Below, piece after piece: positions 51,635 to 60,608 of a stretch of 64,000 nt of DNA. The first letter of the stretch is position 1. Every line of letters begins with the position of its first letter. The position numbers and the translations under genes are program-made. Source of the stretch: Natronomonas halophila (GTDB lineage Archaea; Halobacteriota; Halobacteria; Halobacteriales; Haloarculaceae); NCBI RefSeq assembly GCF_013391085.1, contig NZ_CP058334.1:930001-994000 (forward strand), in the 5' to 3' direction. The notes beneath the pieces were generated by a model. The model saw nothing but the letters and a program-made list of their open reading frames with translations, made no database searches and was not told where the DNA came from.

Positions 51635-54031
51635 ATGGGAAAGGGGGGACGCGGAACGAAGCGGGGTCCGGACCATACACGTCCGGACCGCCAGTCAGGG
51701 CCCGTCCGCCCCGACTACGTTCTCTACGCCGTCGCGGCGACGTACGCCGCGACCGGCGCCGCAGCGATGGCGGGGGTCGGCGGTGCTGTACCGATTTACG
51801 AGGTCCTCTTCGAGGGGTTCATGCACGTCGGTCTCGCGGTGGTCGTGCTGGCGGGCGCCTACTACCTGCGGCGGTCGGAACTCCCTCAAGAGATGTGGTG
51901 GAGCGTCCTCGGCGGCTACGTTTCGGGTATCGTATTCCTCAGCGTGTTGCTGACGTGGGCGAACCTCTCGCCGCTGCTTTCCGGGGCGCCGATTACCTCG
52001 CTGTGGGACGATTTCGTCTTCTTCGGCAATCTCGGCGGGCTGTTCGGGTTCGTCACCGGTGTCAGCCACGCCCGGAGCCGGTACAACCGGCATCTGCGGC
52101 AGAACCTCGAAGCGAGCAACGAACTCGTCGAGAGCGCCGAGGAGGCCCTCTGGATGTTCCGGGCCGACTGGTCGGAACTCCTCTATATCAACTCCGCCTA
52201 CGAGGAGATTCACGGCCAGCCAATAGAACGGCTCGAAGCCGAACCGGAGGCCGTCCTCGAAACGGTCCACCCCGACGACAGACAACGAACGCGGGCGGCG
52301 ATGGACCAGCTCTCGAACGGTGAACCCATCGACATCGAAATCCGGGTCAACGCCGAGGAGGGATTCGGTCGATGGGTCTGGGTCAAGGGCCAGCCGGTCT
52401 ACCGGGACGGCGACCTCTACGCCGTTTCGGGGCTCGCCCGCGATATCACCGACCGAAAGGAGCGCCAGCGGCGCTTCGAGGCGATTTTCAACCAGACCTA
52501 CCAGTTCACCGGCCTGCTGTCGCCGGACGGGACGCTGCTGGAAGCCAACGACACCGCGCTGGCGTTCGGCGGTATCACCCGCGATGACGTCATCGGCGAG
52601 AAGGTCTGGGACGCCTACTGGTTTCGGGTCTCCGAGGACGTCCGCGAGCGGGCGAAGGAAGCCGTCAAGCAGGCTGCCGACGGCGAGTTCGCCCGTGAAG
52701 AACTGGAGGTTCAGGGCGCGGACGGTACCGTCATCATCGACTTCTCGGTCCGGCCGGTAACCGACGAGGACGGCGAGGTGACGCTGCTCGTCCCCGAGGG
52801 GCGGGACATCACCCAACTGAAGAACCACGAACGCCGGGTCGTCGAACTCCACGAAACGACCCGGCGGCTCTTCCGGGCCGAAACGAAGACCGAAGCCGCC
52901 GAGGTGGCCACGTCGGCCGCGCGCGACCTGCTCGAGTTGTCGCTCAATACGGTCGCCCTCTACGACAGCACCGAGAACGCGCTACGCCCGGTGGTCTCGA
53001 CGCCCGAGGCCGAGGAACTGTTCGGCGACATGGGCCCGATGGGGCCGGAAGACGGAATCGGCTGGATAGTCTTCGAGACCGGCGAGCCGAAGATATACGA
53101 CGACGTGAGTCAGGTACCGGAACGCTCCAACCCGGAGACGCCGGTTCGCAGCGAGATGGTCCTGCCGCTCGGCAATCACGGCGTCTTCATGATCGGTGCG
53201 ACCGAGGAGGCCGCCTTCGACGAACAGGCCGAGTCGCTGGCGAAGTTGCTGACGACGAACCTCGAAGCCGCGCTGGACCGCATCGAACAGCAACGCGATC
53301 TCGAGGCGCGACGGCGCGAACTCGAACGGCAGAACGAACGGCTCGACGAGTTCGCGGGCGTCGTCAGCCACGACCTCCGGAACCCGCTGACCGTCGCCAA
53401 GGGTCGCCTCGAACTCATGGACGCCGAGAGCGACGAGGACGAGGCTGACGAGAACGTGACGGCCGCACGCGACGCCCTCGACCGGATGGAGGCGCTCATC
53501 GACGACCTGCTGGAGTTGGCCCGCGCCGGCGAAGTCGTCGACGATCCGGACTGCGTCGACCTTGCCGGACACGCCGAAACCTGCTGGGGGAACGTCGAGA
53601 CGGACGGGGCCACGCTGGAATCGGACCTGACGAACGCCGTCTGGGCCGACGAGAACCGACTGGCACAGCTCTTCGAGAACCTCTTTCGGAACGCCGTCGA
53701 GCACGGCTCGACAAGCCCTCCTTCACAGGCTCAGGAGGACACCGTCGAACACGGCGGCGACGACGTCACGATTCGGGTCGGCGACCTCGACGACGGCTTT
53801 TATATCGAGGACGACGGCCCCGGCATTCCGCCCGAGGAACGCGACGATATCTTCGAGGCGGGCTACACCACGGCCGCGGACGGCAACGGGTTCGGCCTCA
53901 GTATCGTCCAGAAAATCGTCGAGGCACAGGGTTGGACCATCGACGTGACCGAAAGCGAGTCCGGCGGTGCCCGCTTCGAAATCCGGGGTGTCAAAGCCGT
54001 CACACCCCATCCGACAAACGAAACCCCCTAA
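51635..54031 (+). CDS. Membrane histidine kinase with PAS-PAS-GAF sensor domains
   Basis: A 798-residue sensor kinase. Order: basic N-terminus, four membrane helices (about residues 27-140), PAS 1 (about 165-275), PAS 2 (about 285-395), GAF (about 410-555), HisKA with phospho-acceptor His579 in VVSHDLRNPLT, and HATPase_c (about 680-790) with N-box ENLFRNAVEHG, G1 EDDGPGIPPEERD and G2 GNGFGLSIVQKI. There is no receiver domain, so it must signal to a separate regulator. The Bat-like regulator 4 kb upstream is a plausible but unproven neighbour. Confidence 0.93.
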   Translation: MGKGGRGTKRGPDHTRPDRQSGPVRPDYVLYAVAATYAATGAAAMAGVGGAVPIYEVLFEGFMHVGLAVVVLAGAYYLRRSELPQEMWWSVLGGYVSGIVFLSVLLTWANLSPLLSGAPITSLWDDFVFFGNLGGLFGFVTGVSHARSRYNRHLRQNLEASNELVESAEEALWMFRADWSELLYINSAYEEIHGQPIERLEAEPEAVLETVHPDDRQRTRAAMDQLSNGEPIDIEIRVNAEEGFGRWVWVKGQPVYRDGDLYAVSGLARDITDRKERQRRFEAIFNQTYQFTGLLSPDGTLLEANDTALAFGGITRDDVIGEKVWDAYWFRVSEDVRERAKEAVKQAADGEFAREELEVQGADGTVIIDFSVRPVTDEDGEVTLLVPEGRDITQLKNHERRVVELHETTRRLFRAETKTEAAEVATSAARDLLELSLNTVALYDSTENALRPVVSTPEAEELFGDMGPMGPEDGIGWIVFETGEPKIYDDVSQVPERSNPETPVRSEMVLPLGNHGVFMIGATEEAAFDEQAESLAKLLTTNLEAALDRIEQQRDLEARRRELERQNERLDEFAGVVSHDLRNPLTVAKGRLELMDAESDEDEADENVTAARDALDRMEALIDDLLELARAGEVVDDPDCVDLAGHAETCWGNVETDGATLESDLTNAVWADENRLAQLFENLFRNAVEHGSTSPPSQAQEDTVEHGGDDVTIRVGDLDDGFYIEDDGPGIPPEERDDIFEAGYTTAADGNGFGLSIVQKIVEAQGWTIDVTESESGGARFEIRGVKAVTPHPTNETP

Positions 54032-54055
54032 CGAACGGGCGCGCAAGAGGCCGGT

Positions 54056-54598
54056 ATGCAGAACGAACCCGAGGTCGTCGTCCTCCGGCTCGGCCATCGG
54101 CCCGGCCGGGACAACCGGATGACGACCCACGTCGGCCTCACGGCACGGGCCCTCGGCGCGGACCGGGTGGTCATCGCGGGCGAGGCCTCGAACCCGAAGG
54201 GGACAATCGAGGACATCACCGGCCGGTTCGGCGGCCCCTTCGAGGTGGAGTTGACCGACAGCCACCGCCAGTTGCTCCGAAACTGGGACGGCGCGGTCAT
54301 CCACCTCACGATGTACGGCCTGCCGGTACAGGACGTCGAAAGCGACATTCGCGAGGACCACCGCGAGGGGCCGCTTTTGGTCGTCGTCGGTGCCGAAAAA
54401 GTGCCGTTCGACGTCTACGAGGCCGCCGACTACAACGTCGGCGTGACGAACCAGCCACACTCGGAGGTAGCGGGACTGGCCGTCTTCCTCGACCGCCTCT
54501 TCGAGGGCCGGGAACTCGACCGCGAATGGGAAGACGCCGACCGGACCGTCGTACCGAAGGAGACGGGCAAGCAGGTCGAACCCGTCGACGAGGAGTAG
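54056..54598 (+). CDS. trm56: tRNA (cytidine(56)-2'-O)-methyltransferase
   Basis: A 180-residue SPOUT methyltransferase that makes Cm56 in the T-loop of archaeal tRNAs. Typical: LRLGHRPGRDNRMTTHVGLTARALGAD at the N-terminus, HLTMYGLPV, LLVVVGAEKVPFDVYEAADYNVGVTNQPHSEVAGLAVFLDRL in the knot region. The acidic tail is a salt adaptation. It precedes tfe; two hairpins between them may end its transcript. Confidence 0.92.
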   Translation: MQNEPEVVVLRLGHRPGRDNRMTTHVGLTARALGADRVVIAGEASNPKGTIEDITGRFGGPFEVELTDSHRQLLRNWDGAVIHLTMYGLPVQDVESDIREDHREGPLLVVVGAEKVPFDVYEAADYNVGVTNQPHSEVAGLAVFLDRLFEGRELDREWEDADRTVVPKETGKQVEPVDEE

Positions 54599-54656
54599 CG
54601 AGGGTGAGCGTAGCGAACCCTCGGAAAGGAGTAGCGCGGGGCCGTCGGTCCCGCGC
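54599..54656 (+). terminator. Two tandem hairpins between trm56 and tfe
   Basis: Inverted repeats CGAGGGT/ACCCTCG (54599-54605 and 54617-54623) and GCGCGGG/CCCGCGC (54634-54640 and 54650-54656). No T run follows, so they could be processing or pause structures instead of a terminator. Confidence 0.4.
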
Positions 54657-54680
54657 GCGATGAATAACAGGCCTTTCGGA

Positions 54681-54690
54681 GCTTTTAAAC
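54681..54690 (+). promoter_or_regulatory. TATA box for tfe
   Basis: GCTTTTAAAC is centred about 29 nt before the tfe ATG (54715), predicting a leaderless mRNA for tfe and the genes behind it. Confidence 0.6.
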
Positions 54691-54714
54691 GACTCGCTGG
54701 CGCAATTTAACACA

Positions 54715-55242
54715 ATGGCTTTTGAGGAACTGCTGAACGACCCGGTGATTCAGAAGTACCTCCACGAGCTCGTCGGCCCCTCGGGGATGCCGGTCGCGGC
54801 GGCCCCGCCGGACGGTGAGGTCACCGACGAGGAACTCGCGGAGGAACTCGGGTTAGAGCTCAACGACGTTCGCCGGGCGCTGTTCATTCTCTACGAGAAC
54901 GACCTCGCTTCCTATCGGCGCCTCCGCGACGAGGATTCGGGCTGGCTCACCTATCTGTGGACCTTCCAGTACGAGAACATCCCCGAACAACTCGAAGAGG
55001 AGATGGAACGCCTGCTGGAGGCCCTCGAAGAGCGCCGCCAGTACGAGCGGGAAAACGAGTTCTACCTCTGTAACAACTGTCAGGTCCGCTTCGAGTTCGG
55101 CGAGGCGATGGAGTTCGGCTTCGAATGCCCCGAATGCGGCGGCCCGCTGGAAACGATGGACAACGAACGACTCATCGATGCGATGAACGAGCGCATCGAA
55201 AAGCTCCGTGACGCACTGCACGTCGAGGACGGCGAGCGCTAA
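54715..55242 (+). CDS. tfe: Transcription factor E (TFIIE alpha homologue)
   Basis: A 175-residue archaeal TFE that stabilises promoter opening by RNA polymerase. An extended winged-helix domain (about residues 1-95, with EELAEELGLELNDVRRALFILYENDLASYRR) is followed by a linker helix and a zinc ribbon: CNNCQVRF (about 119-126) and CPECGG (about 139-144), giving the four Cys ligands. Normal family length. The downstream DUF2110 start overlaps the stop (TAATG). Confidence 0.94.
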   Translation: MAFEELLNDPVIQKYLHELVGPSGMPVAAAPPDGEVTDEELAEELGLELNDVRRALFILYENDLASYRRLRDEDSGWLTYLWTFQYENIPEQLEEEMERLLEALEERRQYERENEFYLCNNCQVRFEFGEAMEFGFECPECGGPLETMDNERLIDAMNERIEKLRDALHVEDGER

Positions 55243-55916
55243 TGGTCATCCTCGCAACCAAGGTCTACGTCAAGGGTGAGGCCCGCGACCGGGCCCTCGA
55301 TTCGCTGGAATCGCTCGTCGCCAACGACCTCGCGGACCTGGAGGCCGAATTTACCCTCGGCCTCAGGGACGATGGCTTCCCGTCGGTGACGCTGACCGGC
55401 GAGGACGCCCCCGCCGCCCGAAGCCTCCTGACCGAGGAATGGGGCGCTATCACCCCCCACCGCGAGGCCGGCGAAACCTACGTCGGCACGCTCGATTCGT
55501 GGGACGACGACGGCTTCGTCCTCGATGCCGGTACGTCGGTCCGGATTCCGAGCGACGAATTCGGGCTCGGGCAGGGGTCGCCCTCCCAGATTCGCAAGCG
55601 GTTCGGCCTCGTCCAGCACATGCCCCTTCGATTCGTGGAGGGCGACGAGGGCGAACCCGCGCGTCTGGCCGACGAAGAACGGGACCGCCTCTACGAGTGG
55701 ACCCGTGGCACCGGCCGCGTCAACGTCAACAGCGCGACCCGCGCCGAGGTTCGCGCGACGGTCAACCGGTCGGGCCATCCCCACGACATCGTCACCGTCG
55801 AGCGGCTCGGACTGCTCGAACAGAGTATCGTCTGCCGTGAGGAGACCGACGCACCGGGCCTCCTCTCGGACATCGGACCGCACCTCCAGGCCGAACTCCT
55901 CGCTGTCGTTCCCTGA
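55242..55916 (+). CDS. DUF2110 family protein
   Basis: A 224-residue protein of the archaeal DUF2110 family, conserved next to tfe in haloarchaea. It has a beta-barrel-like central part (TYVGTLDSWDDDGFVLDAG) and a C-terminal segment VNVNSATRAEVRATVNRSGHPHDIVTVERLGLLEQSIVC, which looks like a small RNA/DNA-binding helix-turn unit. Function is unknown; its link to tfe by a 1-nt overlap suggests a transcription or RNA role. Confidence 0.88.
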   Translation: MVILATKVYVKGEARDRALDSLESLVANDLADLEAEFTLGLRDDGFPSVTLTGEDAPAARSLLTEEWGAITPHREAGETYVGTLDSWDDDGFVLDAGTSVRIPSDEFGLGQGSPSQIRKRFGLVQHMPLRFVEGDEGEPARLADEERDRLYEWTRGTGRVNVNSATRAEVRATVNRSGHPHDIVTVERLGLLEQSIVCREETDAPGLLSDIGPHLQAELLAVVP

Positions 55917-55922
55917 TACCTC

Positions 55923-56747
55923 ATGAACCGCCGCCTGCTCGCCGCCGTCGCGCTCGTAGCAATGCTCGCGCTCGCGGGCTGTTCGACGATTCTCGGCCCC
56001 GACGTCGAGGACCCCGAGGCGCTCTCCGAGGAGGCCGACTACACCTTCGATACCGACCGGGACGCCTACATCGAAATCAACCGCAACAACTACACCGCGG
56101 TCTACAACGTCTCGGCGAAGACGACCGGCGACAACGGCACTATCGAACTCTACCGGACCGACGCTTTCGCCATCGAGCGGCCGCTGGAACTCCACGCCCT
56201 CCAGTTCCGCTATCCGAACGGCACCGTCGTCAAATACGTCGACGGCAACCAGACGCGCGTCTACCCCAACGGCACCACCGAGCAGACCGACGAACTGGCC
56301 GTCGATTCCACGCGGCAGCGCGCCATCGTCCACCTGCCTCACGACGAGGGGAAACTCGCCTTCACGACGCCGAAGAACGGCAAGCAGGTCGCACTCGAAA
56401 CGCCGGTCGAAGGCAGCTACGAGGTCGCGCTACCGCCGAACACCGACGCCTCGATTCCGCTGCTCTCGCAGGTCCGACCCGGCAGTGATGACCGACAGGA
56501 AATCGGCGACCGCGTCCATTTCGTCTGGGAGGACCTCGACAGTTCGGTCCTCATCCTGCGGTGGTATCTGGACCGTGACATCTGGCTGTTCGGCGGCCTC
56601 ACCGCCATCGCGACGGCGGTCGGCATCGTCGGCGCCGTCTATTATTACCTCCAGATTCAGCGGGCCAAGGACCGCCGCGAGGAGGAGGGCATCGGCATCG
56701 ACTACGACGACGATGACCGCGACGGCCCGCCGCCCGGGATGAGATAA
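55923..56747 (+). CDS. DUF5803 family lipoprotein with C-terminal membrane helix
   Basis: A 274-residue exported lipoprotein: signal peptide with lipobox LALAGC and lipidated Cys20, an extracellular beta-rich domain with several N-glycosylation-type sequons (NNYT, NGTV, NQT, NGTT), then one transmembrane helix (about 222-245) and a charged cytoplasmic tail. It starts 6 nt after DUF2110, so the tfe-DUF2110-DUF5803 run is probably one operon. Function unknown. Confidence 0.87.
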   Translation: MNRRLLAAVALVAMLALAGCSTILGPDVEDPEALSEEADYTFDTDRDAYIEINRNNYTAVYNVSAKTTGDNGTIELYRTDAFAIERPLELHALQFRYPNGTVVKYVDGNQTRVYPNGTTEQTDELAVDSTRQRAIVHLPHDEGKLAFTTPKNGKQVALETPVEGSYEVALPPNTDASIPLLSQVRPGSDDRQEIGDRVHFVWEDLDSSVLILRWYLDRDIWLFGGLTAIATAVGIVGAVYYYLQIQRAKDRREEEGIGIDYDDDDRDGPPPGMR

Positions 56748-56812
56748 TCACCGCGGTCCCCCACTGACACCGGAGTCGGAGCCGTTTACCCGCTGGCACT
56801 ACAACCGCGAGT

Positions 56813-57499
56813 ATGAACGTCGCGCTGGTATCCGTCGGCGACGAGTTGCTCTCGGGGGATACCGTCAACACGAACGCCGCGTGGCTGGGCGAGTGCCTGA
56901 CCGAACGCGGCGCGGACGTCGAGCGGGCGACGACCGTCCCCGACCGCGAGGCCGACATCGCCCGCGTCGTCAACGAGTACGCCGCCGAATACGACGCCGT
57001 CATCACGACCGGCGGCCTCGGCCCGACCCACGACGACCGGACCATCGAGGGCGTCGCCGCCGCCGTCGGCCGCGAGGTCGAGACCAACGAGACGGCCCTC
57101 GAATGGCTTGCCACCGAAGGGGGCTACCAACACGAGGACCTCGCCGAGGGCACCGCCGAACTGCCGGTCGGCGCCCGCCCGCTACACAACACCGAGGGCG
57201 TCGCCCCCGGCTGTGTTATCGAGAACGTCTACGTCCTCCCGGGCGTTCCCGAGGAGATGAAGGCGATGTTCGAACGGGTCGAAGACGACTTCGAGGGCGA
57301 GACGCGACACGTCGCCTTCGTCGTCGTGGACGAACCCGAAAGCGCGCTTATCAGTCGCTTCGAGGAACTACAGGAACGCTTCGACGTGACCGTCGGCAGT
57401 TATCCCGGCGACCACGTCCGGGTGAAAATCCAGAGTCCCGACGAGGATGCAGTCGACGAGGCGGCCGCGTGGCTCCACGAGAACGCGGATGTACTGTAG
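56813..57499 (+). CDS. MoaB/CinA-type molybdopterin-binding domain protein
   Basis: A 228-residue protein with the MoCF_biosynth fold. The start VALVSVGDELLSGDTVNTNAAWL and the motif DAVITTGGLGPTHDDRTIEGVA are typical of CinA N-terminal domains and molybdopterin adenylyl-transferase relatives. There is no CinA C-terminal deamidase domain. Such archaeal proteins could act on FAD, NMN-related nucleotides or molybdopterin; the sequence does not decide. 65 nt separates it from the lipoprotein gene. Confidence 0.85.
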   Translation: MNVALVSVGDELLSGDTVNTNAAWLGECLTERGADVERATTVPDREADIARVVNEYAAEYDAVITTGGLGPTHDDRTIEGVAAAVGREVETNETALEWLATEGGYQHEDLAEGTAELPVGARPLHNTEGVAPGCVIENVYVLPGVPEEMKAMFERVEDDFEGETRHVAFVVVDEPESALISRFEELQERFDVTVGSYPGDHVRVKIQSPDEDAVDEAAAWLHENADVL

Positions 57500-57514
57500 A
57501 AGGCGCGAGCGGTT

Positions 57515-57634
57515 CTATCGGTAGAGATACCAGAGCCAGCCGACGGTGACGACGAGGCTGGCAATCAGTACGGCCCACCCCGACGCGTCGATGATGCCCG
57601 GAGCGTCCTGAAACGCCTGCAGTGGAAGGTTCAT
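57515..57634 (-). CDS. 39-residue single-span membrane protein
   Basis: A short frame of 39 residues: a soluble N-terminal part (MNLPLQAFQDAPGIID) then one helix rich in Val/Leu/Trp (about residues 20-38) ending YLYR. A TATA-like GATTAAGGG lies about 25-30 nt upstream of the ATG. Composition suggests a real membrane microprotein. It is convergent with the MoaB-like gene and divergent from the ATP-NAD kinase gene. Function unknown. Confidence 0.6.
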   Translation of the reverse strand: MNLPLQAFQDAPGIIDASGWAVLIASLVVTVGWLWYLYR

Positions 57635-57761
57635 ACGCGCCCCTTTTTCGGGCCGTCCCTTAATCGATTCGCTTCCCGCCGCCTCAGCGGGTCGCCGCCG
57701 GCAACCAATCGTTCACCCGTGTAACCACGCAGTTTTTGGCTCCGGCGGCCCGCCATCCGGT

Positions 57762-58841
57762 ATGCGACGAATCGGGCTGGTCGTCAACCCAATCGCCGGC
57801 ATGGGCGGCCGCGTCGGACTGAAAGGCACCGACAACAAGGTCGAGGAGGCCCGCCGCCGCGGCGCCGAACCCCGCGCGCCCTCCCGTGGCCAGCAGGCGC
57901 TCGAACACCTCCGCGAACAGCCCACTGAGGTCGAGATATACACCTACGGCGGCGTGATGGGCGAAGACGAGGCCGTCGCCGCCGGCTTCTCACCCACCGT
58001 CGTCGGCCATCCAGAGGGCGGCGACGAGAAGGACACCGCCTCCGCCGACACCAGCGAGGCGGTCCGGCGACTGGTCGAAGAGGACGTCGACCTCATCCTC
58101 TTCGTCGGCGGCGACGGCACCGCCGTCGACGTCGCCGAGACGCTGGACGAACTCGACGACGACACGCCCATCCTCGGCGTTCCCGGCGGTGTCAAGGTCT
58201 ACTCGTCGGTTTTCGCCGTCACGCCCCGTGCAGCCGGCCGCATCGCCGCCACCTTCGACCGCACGGAGACCCGCGAGGTGAACGACATCGACGAGGACGC
58301 CTACCGCGGCGGCGACGTGACGACCGAACTCAAGGCCCTCGCCGAAGTCCCCGTGGGCGACGAAATCCAGTCCTCCAAACAGATCGGCGGCGGCACCATC
58401 GAGGCGCTGGCCGAGGCCGTCGCCGGCGACATCGGTGACGAAGGCGGCACCTACATCCTCGGGCCGGGGTCGACCGTCGACGCCGTCAAGACCGAACTCG
58501 GCTTCAACGGGTCGCCGCTCGGCGTCGACGTCTGGCGGGACCACGAGGTGCTGGCTCGCGACGCGGGCGAATCGGATATCCTCGCGAACCTCGGCGAGCG
58601 CAACGTCATCGTCGTCTCGCCCATCGGCGGGCAGGGGTTCATCTTCGGTCGCGGCAACGACCAGATTTCACCCGACGTGATTCGGCAATCGGAGGTCGAA
58701 GTCATCGCCTCCAAGCAGAAACTCGATGACATCGGTGTCCTCCGCGTCGACACCGGCGACCCCGAACTCGACGAGGAACTGCGCGGCTGGCAGCGGGTGC
58801 GGGTCGGAAAGTTCGAGCGGCGGCTTCTGAAAGTGGTTTAG
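57762..58841 (+). CDS. ATP-NAD kinase family protein
   Basis: A 359-residue protein of the archaeal ATP-NAD kinase/COG3199 group. The diacylglycerol/NAD kinase motif GGDGT is at about residue 111 (FVGGDGTAVDVAE); the N-terminus is GLVVNPIAGMGG and the middle has LGVPGGVKVYSSVFA. NAD kinase makes NADP; but this group differs from PpnK and could phosphorylate another substrate (for example in acetoin or lipid pathways). It converges on the PEP-mutase-family gene with 10 nt between stops. Confidence 0.86.
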   Translation: MRRIGLVVNPIAGMGGRVGLKGTDNKVEEARRRGAEPRAPSRGQQALEHLREQPTEVEIYTYGGVMGEDEAVAAGFSPTVVGHPEGGDEKDTASADTSEAVRRLVEEDVDLILFVGGDGTAVDVAETLDELDDDTPILGVPGGVKVYSSVFAVTPRAAGRIAATFDRTETREVNDIDEDAYRGGDVTTELKALAEVPVGDEIQSSKQIGGGTIEALAEAVAGDIGDEGGTYILGPGSTVDAVKTELGFNGSPLGVDVWRDHEVLARDAGESDILANLGERNVIVVSPIGGQGFIFGRGNDQISPDVIRQSEVEVIASKQKLDDIGVLRVDTGDPELDEELRGWQRVRVGKFERRLLKVV

Positions 58842-58851
58842 CGCCGCCCCC

Positions 58852-59811
58852 TCACGTATCGGTCAGTTCGTCACCGAGTGACCCCGTGTACTTGTCCTGT
58901 TCCTCCTCCGGGAGGTACGCTTCCTCCCACTCGACGATCTCGGGGAATCCCGAGAACTCGTGGAGGCTACCGACCGGTTCGGCGGCGAAATCATCGTCGA
59001 CGCTTCGCATCGCGTCGACCGGGTCCTCGGCGAACGCCGCGAGGTCCGCGTGGACGTTGGCTATCGTCGACAGCGTCGAGACGATCGGGAACAACACGAG
59101 GTCGAAGCCCCACTCGTCGAGCGACTCCAGCGGCACGTACGGCGAGGTTCCGATATCGCCGACGAAGTTGTAGAGGATCGGCCCATCCACTTCGCGGCCG
59201 ATGCGCTGGAGTTCGTCCGTATCGGTCGGGCCTTCGACGAACGCGACATCGGCGCCGACATCAAGGAACGCGTTGGCCCGGTCGATAGCTTCATCGAGTG
59301 ACCCGCCCCCGGTGCCCCGCGCGTCGGTCCGGGCGATGATGACGAAGTCTTCGGCCCGGTCGTCGCGAACGTCGGCGGCGGCGGCTATCTTCCCGACCGC
59401 TTCGTCCTTCAGGATGACCTGCCGGCCCTTCGTGTGGCCGCAGCGTTTCGGGAACGTCTGGTCCTCGATGTGGATGGCTGCGACGCCGGCCTTGACGTAT
59501 TCGCGGACCGTCCGGATGACGTTCGTCGCGTTACCGTATCCGTTGTCGGCATCGGCGACGAGCGGCACGTCGACCCGCTCTTGAATATTTTCGGCATTGG
59601 CTATCATCTCCGGCATCGTGATGAATCCGGCGTCCGGATAGCCGACCTTCGAGATGGAGGTTCCGTACCCCGTCATATACATCGCATCGAAGCCGACGTG
59701 GTCCGCGATGGCCGCCGTCAGTGGGTCGTGAACGCCGGGACAGACCAGCAGTTCGTCCTGCTGGAGTCGCTCCCGGAGTTCCCCACCGTAGGTTTGCGTA
59801 CCGTTAGACAT
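58852..59811 (-). CDS. PEP mutase / isocitrate lyase family enzyme
   Basis: A 319-residue TIM-barrel lyase of the isocitrate lyase/PEP mutase superfamily. Key segments: CPGVHDPLTAAIADHVGFDAMYMTGYGTS, PLVADADNGYG (metal-binding Asp), HIEDQTFPKRCGHTKGRQVI with the family's Lys-x-Cys-Gly-His active-site loop, and IIARTDARG. The PKRCGH loop indicates a C-C lyase (methylisocitrate lyase, 2,3-dimethylmalate lyase or oxaloacetate decarboxylase) more than a mutase. It is the last gene in the hydantoinase operon. ATG 59811 (MSNGTQTYGG) is used. Confidence 0.9.
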   Translation of the reverse strand: MSNGTQTYGGELRERLQQDELLVCPGVHDPLTAAIADHVGFDAMYMTGYGTSISKVGYPDAGFITMPEMIANAENIQERVDVPLVADADNGYGNATNVIRTVREYVKAGVAAIHIEDQTFPKRCGHTKGRQVILKDEAVGKIAAAADVRDDRAEDFVIIARTDARGTGGGSLDEAIDRANAFLDVGADVAFVEGPTDTDELQRIGREVDGPILYNFVGDIGTSPYVPLESLDEWGFDLVLFPIVSTLSTIANVHADLAAFAEDPVDAMRSVDDDFAAEPVGSLHEFSGFPEIVEWEEAYLPEEEQDKYTGSLGDELTDT

Positions 59812-59927
59812 GGTTCGACTCGCTGACCGAGTGTCGGTTGGCACCGTCGATACCGACGGGGACTGGTGATACCTTCGCCGATGGGGCCGGCGGTGTGTTC
59901 GCTGCTGAGTCCGATAGTCGTGTCATA

Positions 59928-60569
59928 CTAAGTTTCGTGGTCTTGGTCGAGGTGGGCGATTACGTCGTCGGTCTCGACGACATCTCCGTACTTGGCGTCG
60001 ATATCGAGGAGGTTCGCGCGATGGGGGCCCTCGGCGCGGTCGCCGACGGCATCGGCCGGGACGATAGTACGATAGCCGTGTTGCAGGCTATCGACGGCCG
60101 TCGCTCGGACACACCCGCTCGTCGTGACGCCGGCGATGACGAGCGTGTCGACGCGGTGGGTCGTCAACTCCGTTTCGAGGTCGGTCCCGAAGAACGCGCT
60201 CGCGTACTTCTTGAGGATGACCCGCTCGTCATCGACGGGCGCGATTCGGTCGTCGACCTCGACGGCCTCCGTCCCGAGGCGGAGTTCCCGTAGCGCCGGC
60301 ACCTTCTCGATGAATCGGCCGGCGTCGCCGTACGATTCCTCGAAGGCGACCGTCGTGAAATAGCGGGGCAGGTCGTGCTCGCGGAAGGCCGACAGGAGGC
60401 GTTCGGTCTGCTCGAGGACGCCGCCGACCTCCGAGCCGAGTTCCGTTTTCGGGTCCGTAAAGGCGTTTATAAGGTCGATGACCACGAGTGCTGGTCGTTC
60501 GCCGAGTCCGACGCTCGCGCCGAACTCCTCGCCCTCGTAGTATTCGTCGATTTCGGTTGACCGGTCCAT
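59928..60569 (-). CDS. Isochorismatase-family cysteine hydrolase (N-carbamoylsarcosine amidase-like)
   Basis: A 213-residue hydrolase with the Asp-Lys-Cys triad visible: VVIDLINAFTDP (Asp near residue 31), ILKKYASAFFGT (Lys near 118), and AGVTTSGCVRATAVD (Cys near 152). The N-terminal extension and TSGCVRAT motif resemble N-carbamoylsarcosine amidohydrolases, which release CO2 and NH3 from N-carbamoyl amino acids. It sits between hydantoinase B and the lyase gene, which fits that reaction. Confidence 0.85.
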   Translation of the reverse strand: MDRSTEIDEYYEGEEFGASVGLGERPALVVIDLINAFTDPKTELGSEVGGVLEQTERLLSAFREHDLPRYFTTVAFEESYGDAGRFIEKVPALRELRLGTEAVEVDDRIAPVDDERVILKKYASAFFGTDLETELTTHRVDTLVIAGVTTSGCVRATAVDSLQHGYRTIVPADAVGDRAEGPHRANLLDIDAKYGDVVETDDVIAHLDQDHET

Positions 60570-60608
60570 GTTGTTAGGTTTCGCTGAAAGTCGAAATGGT
60601 CGGGGGTC

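Noticed and set aside
54599-54656. A sixth copy of the dispersed repeat between trm56 and tfe
   Set aside because: It contains hairpins but lacks the TTTTTGC/GCAAAAA arms and the other conserved blocks.
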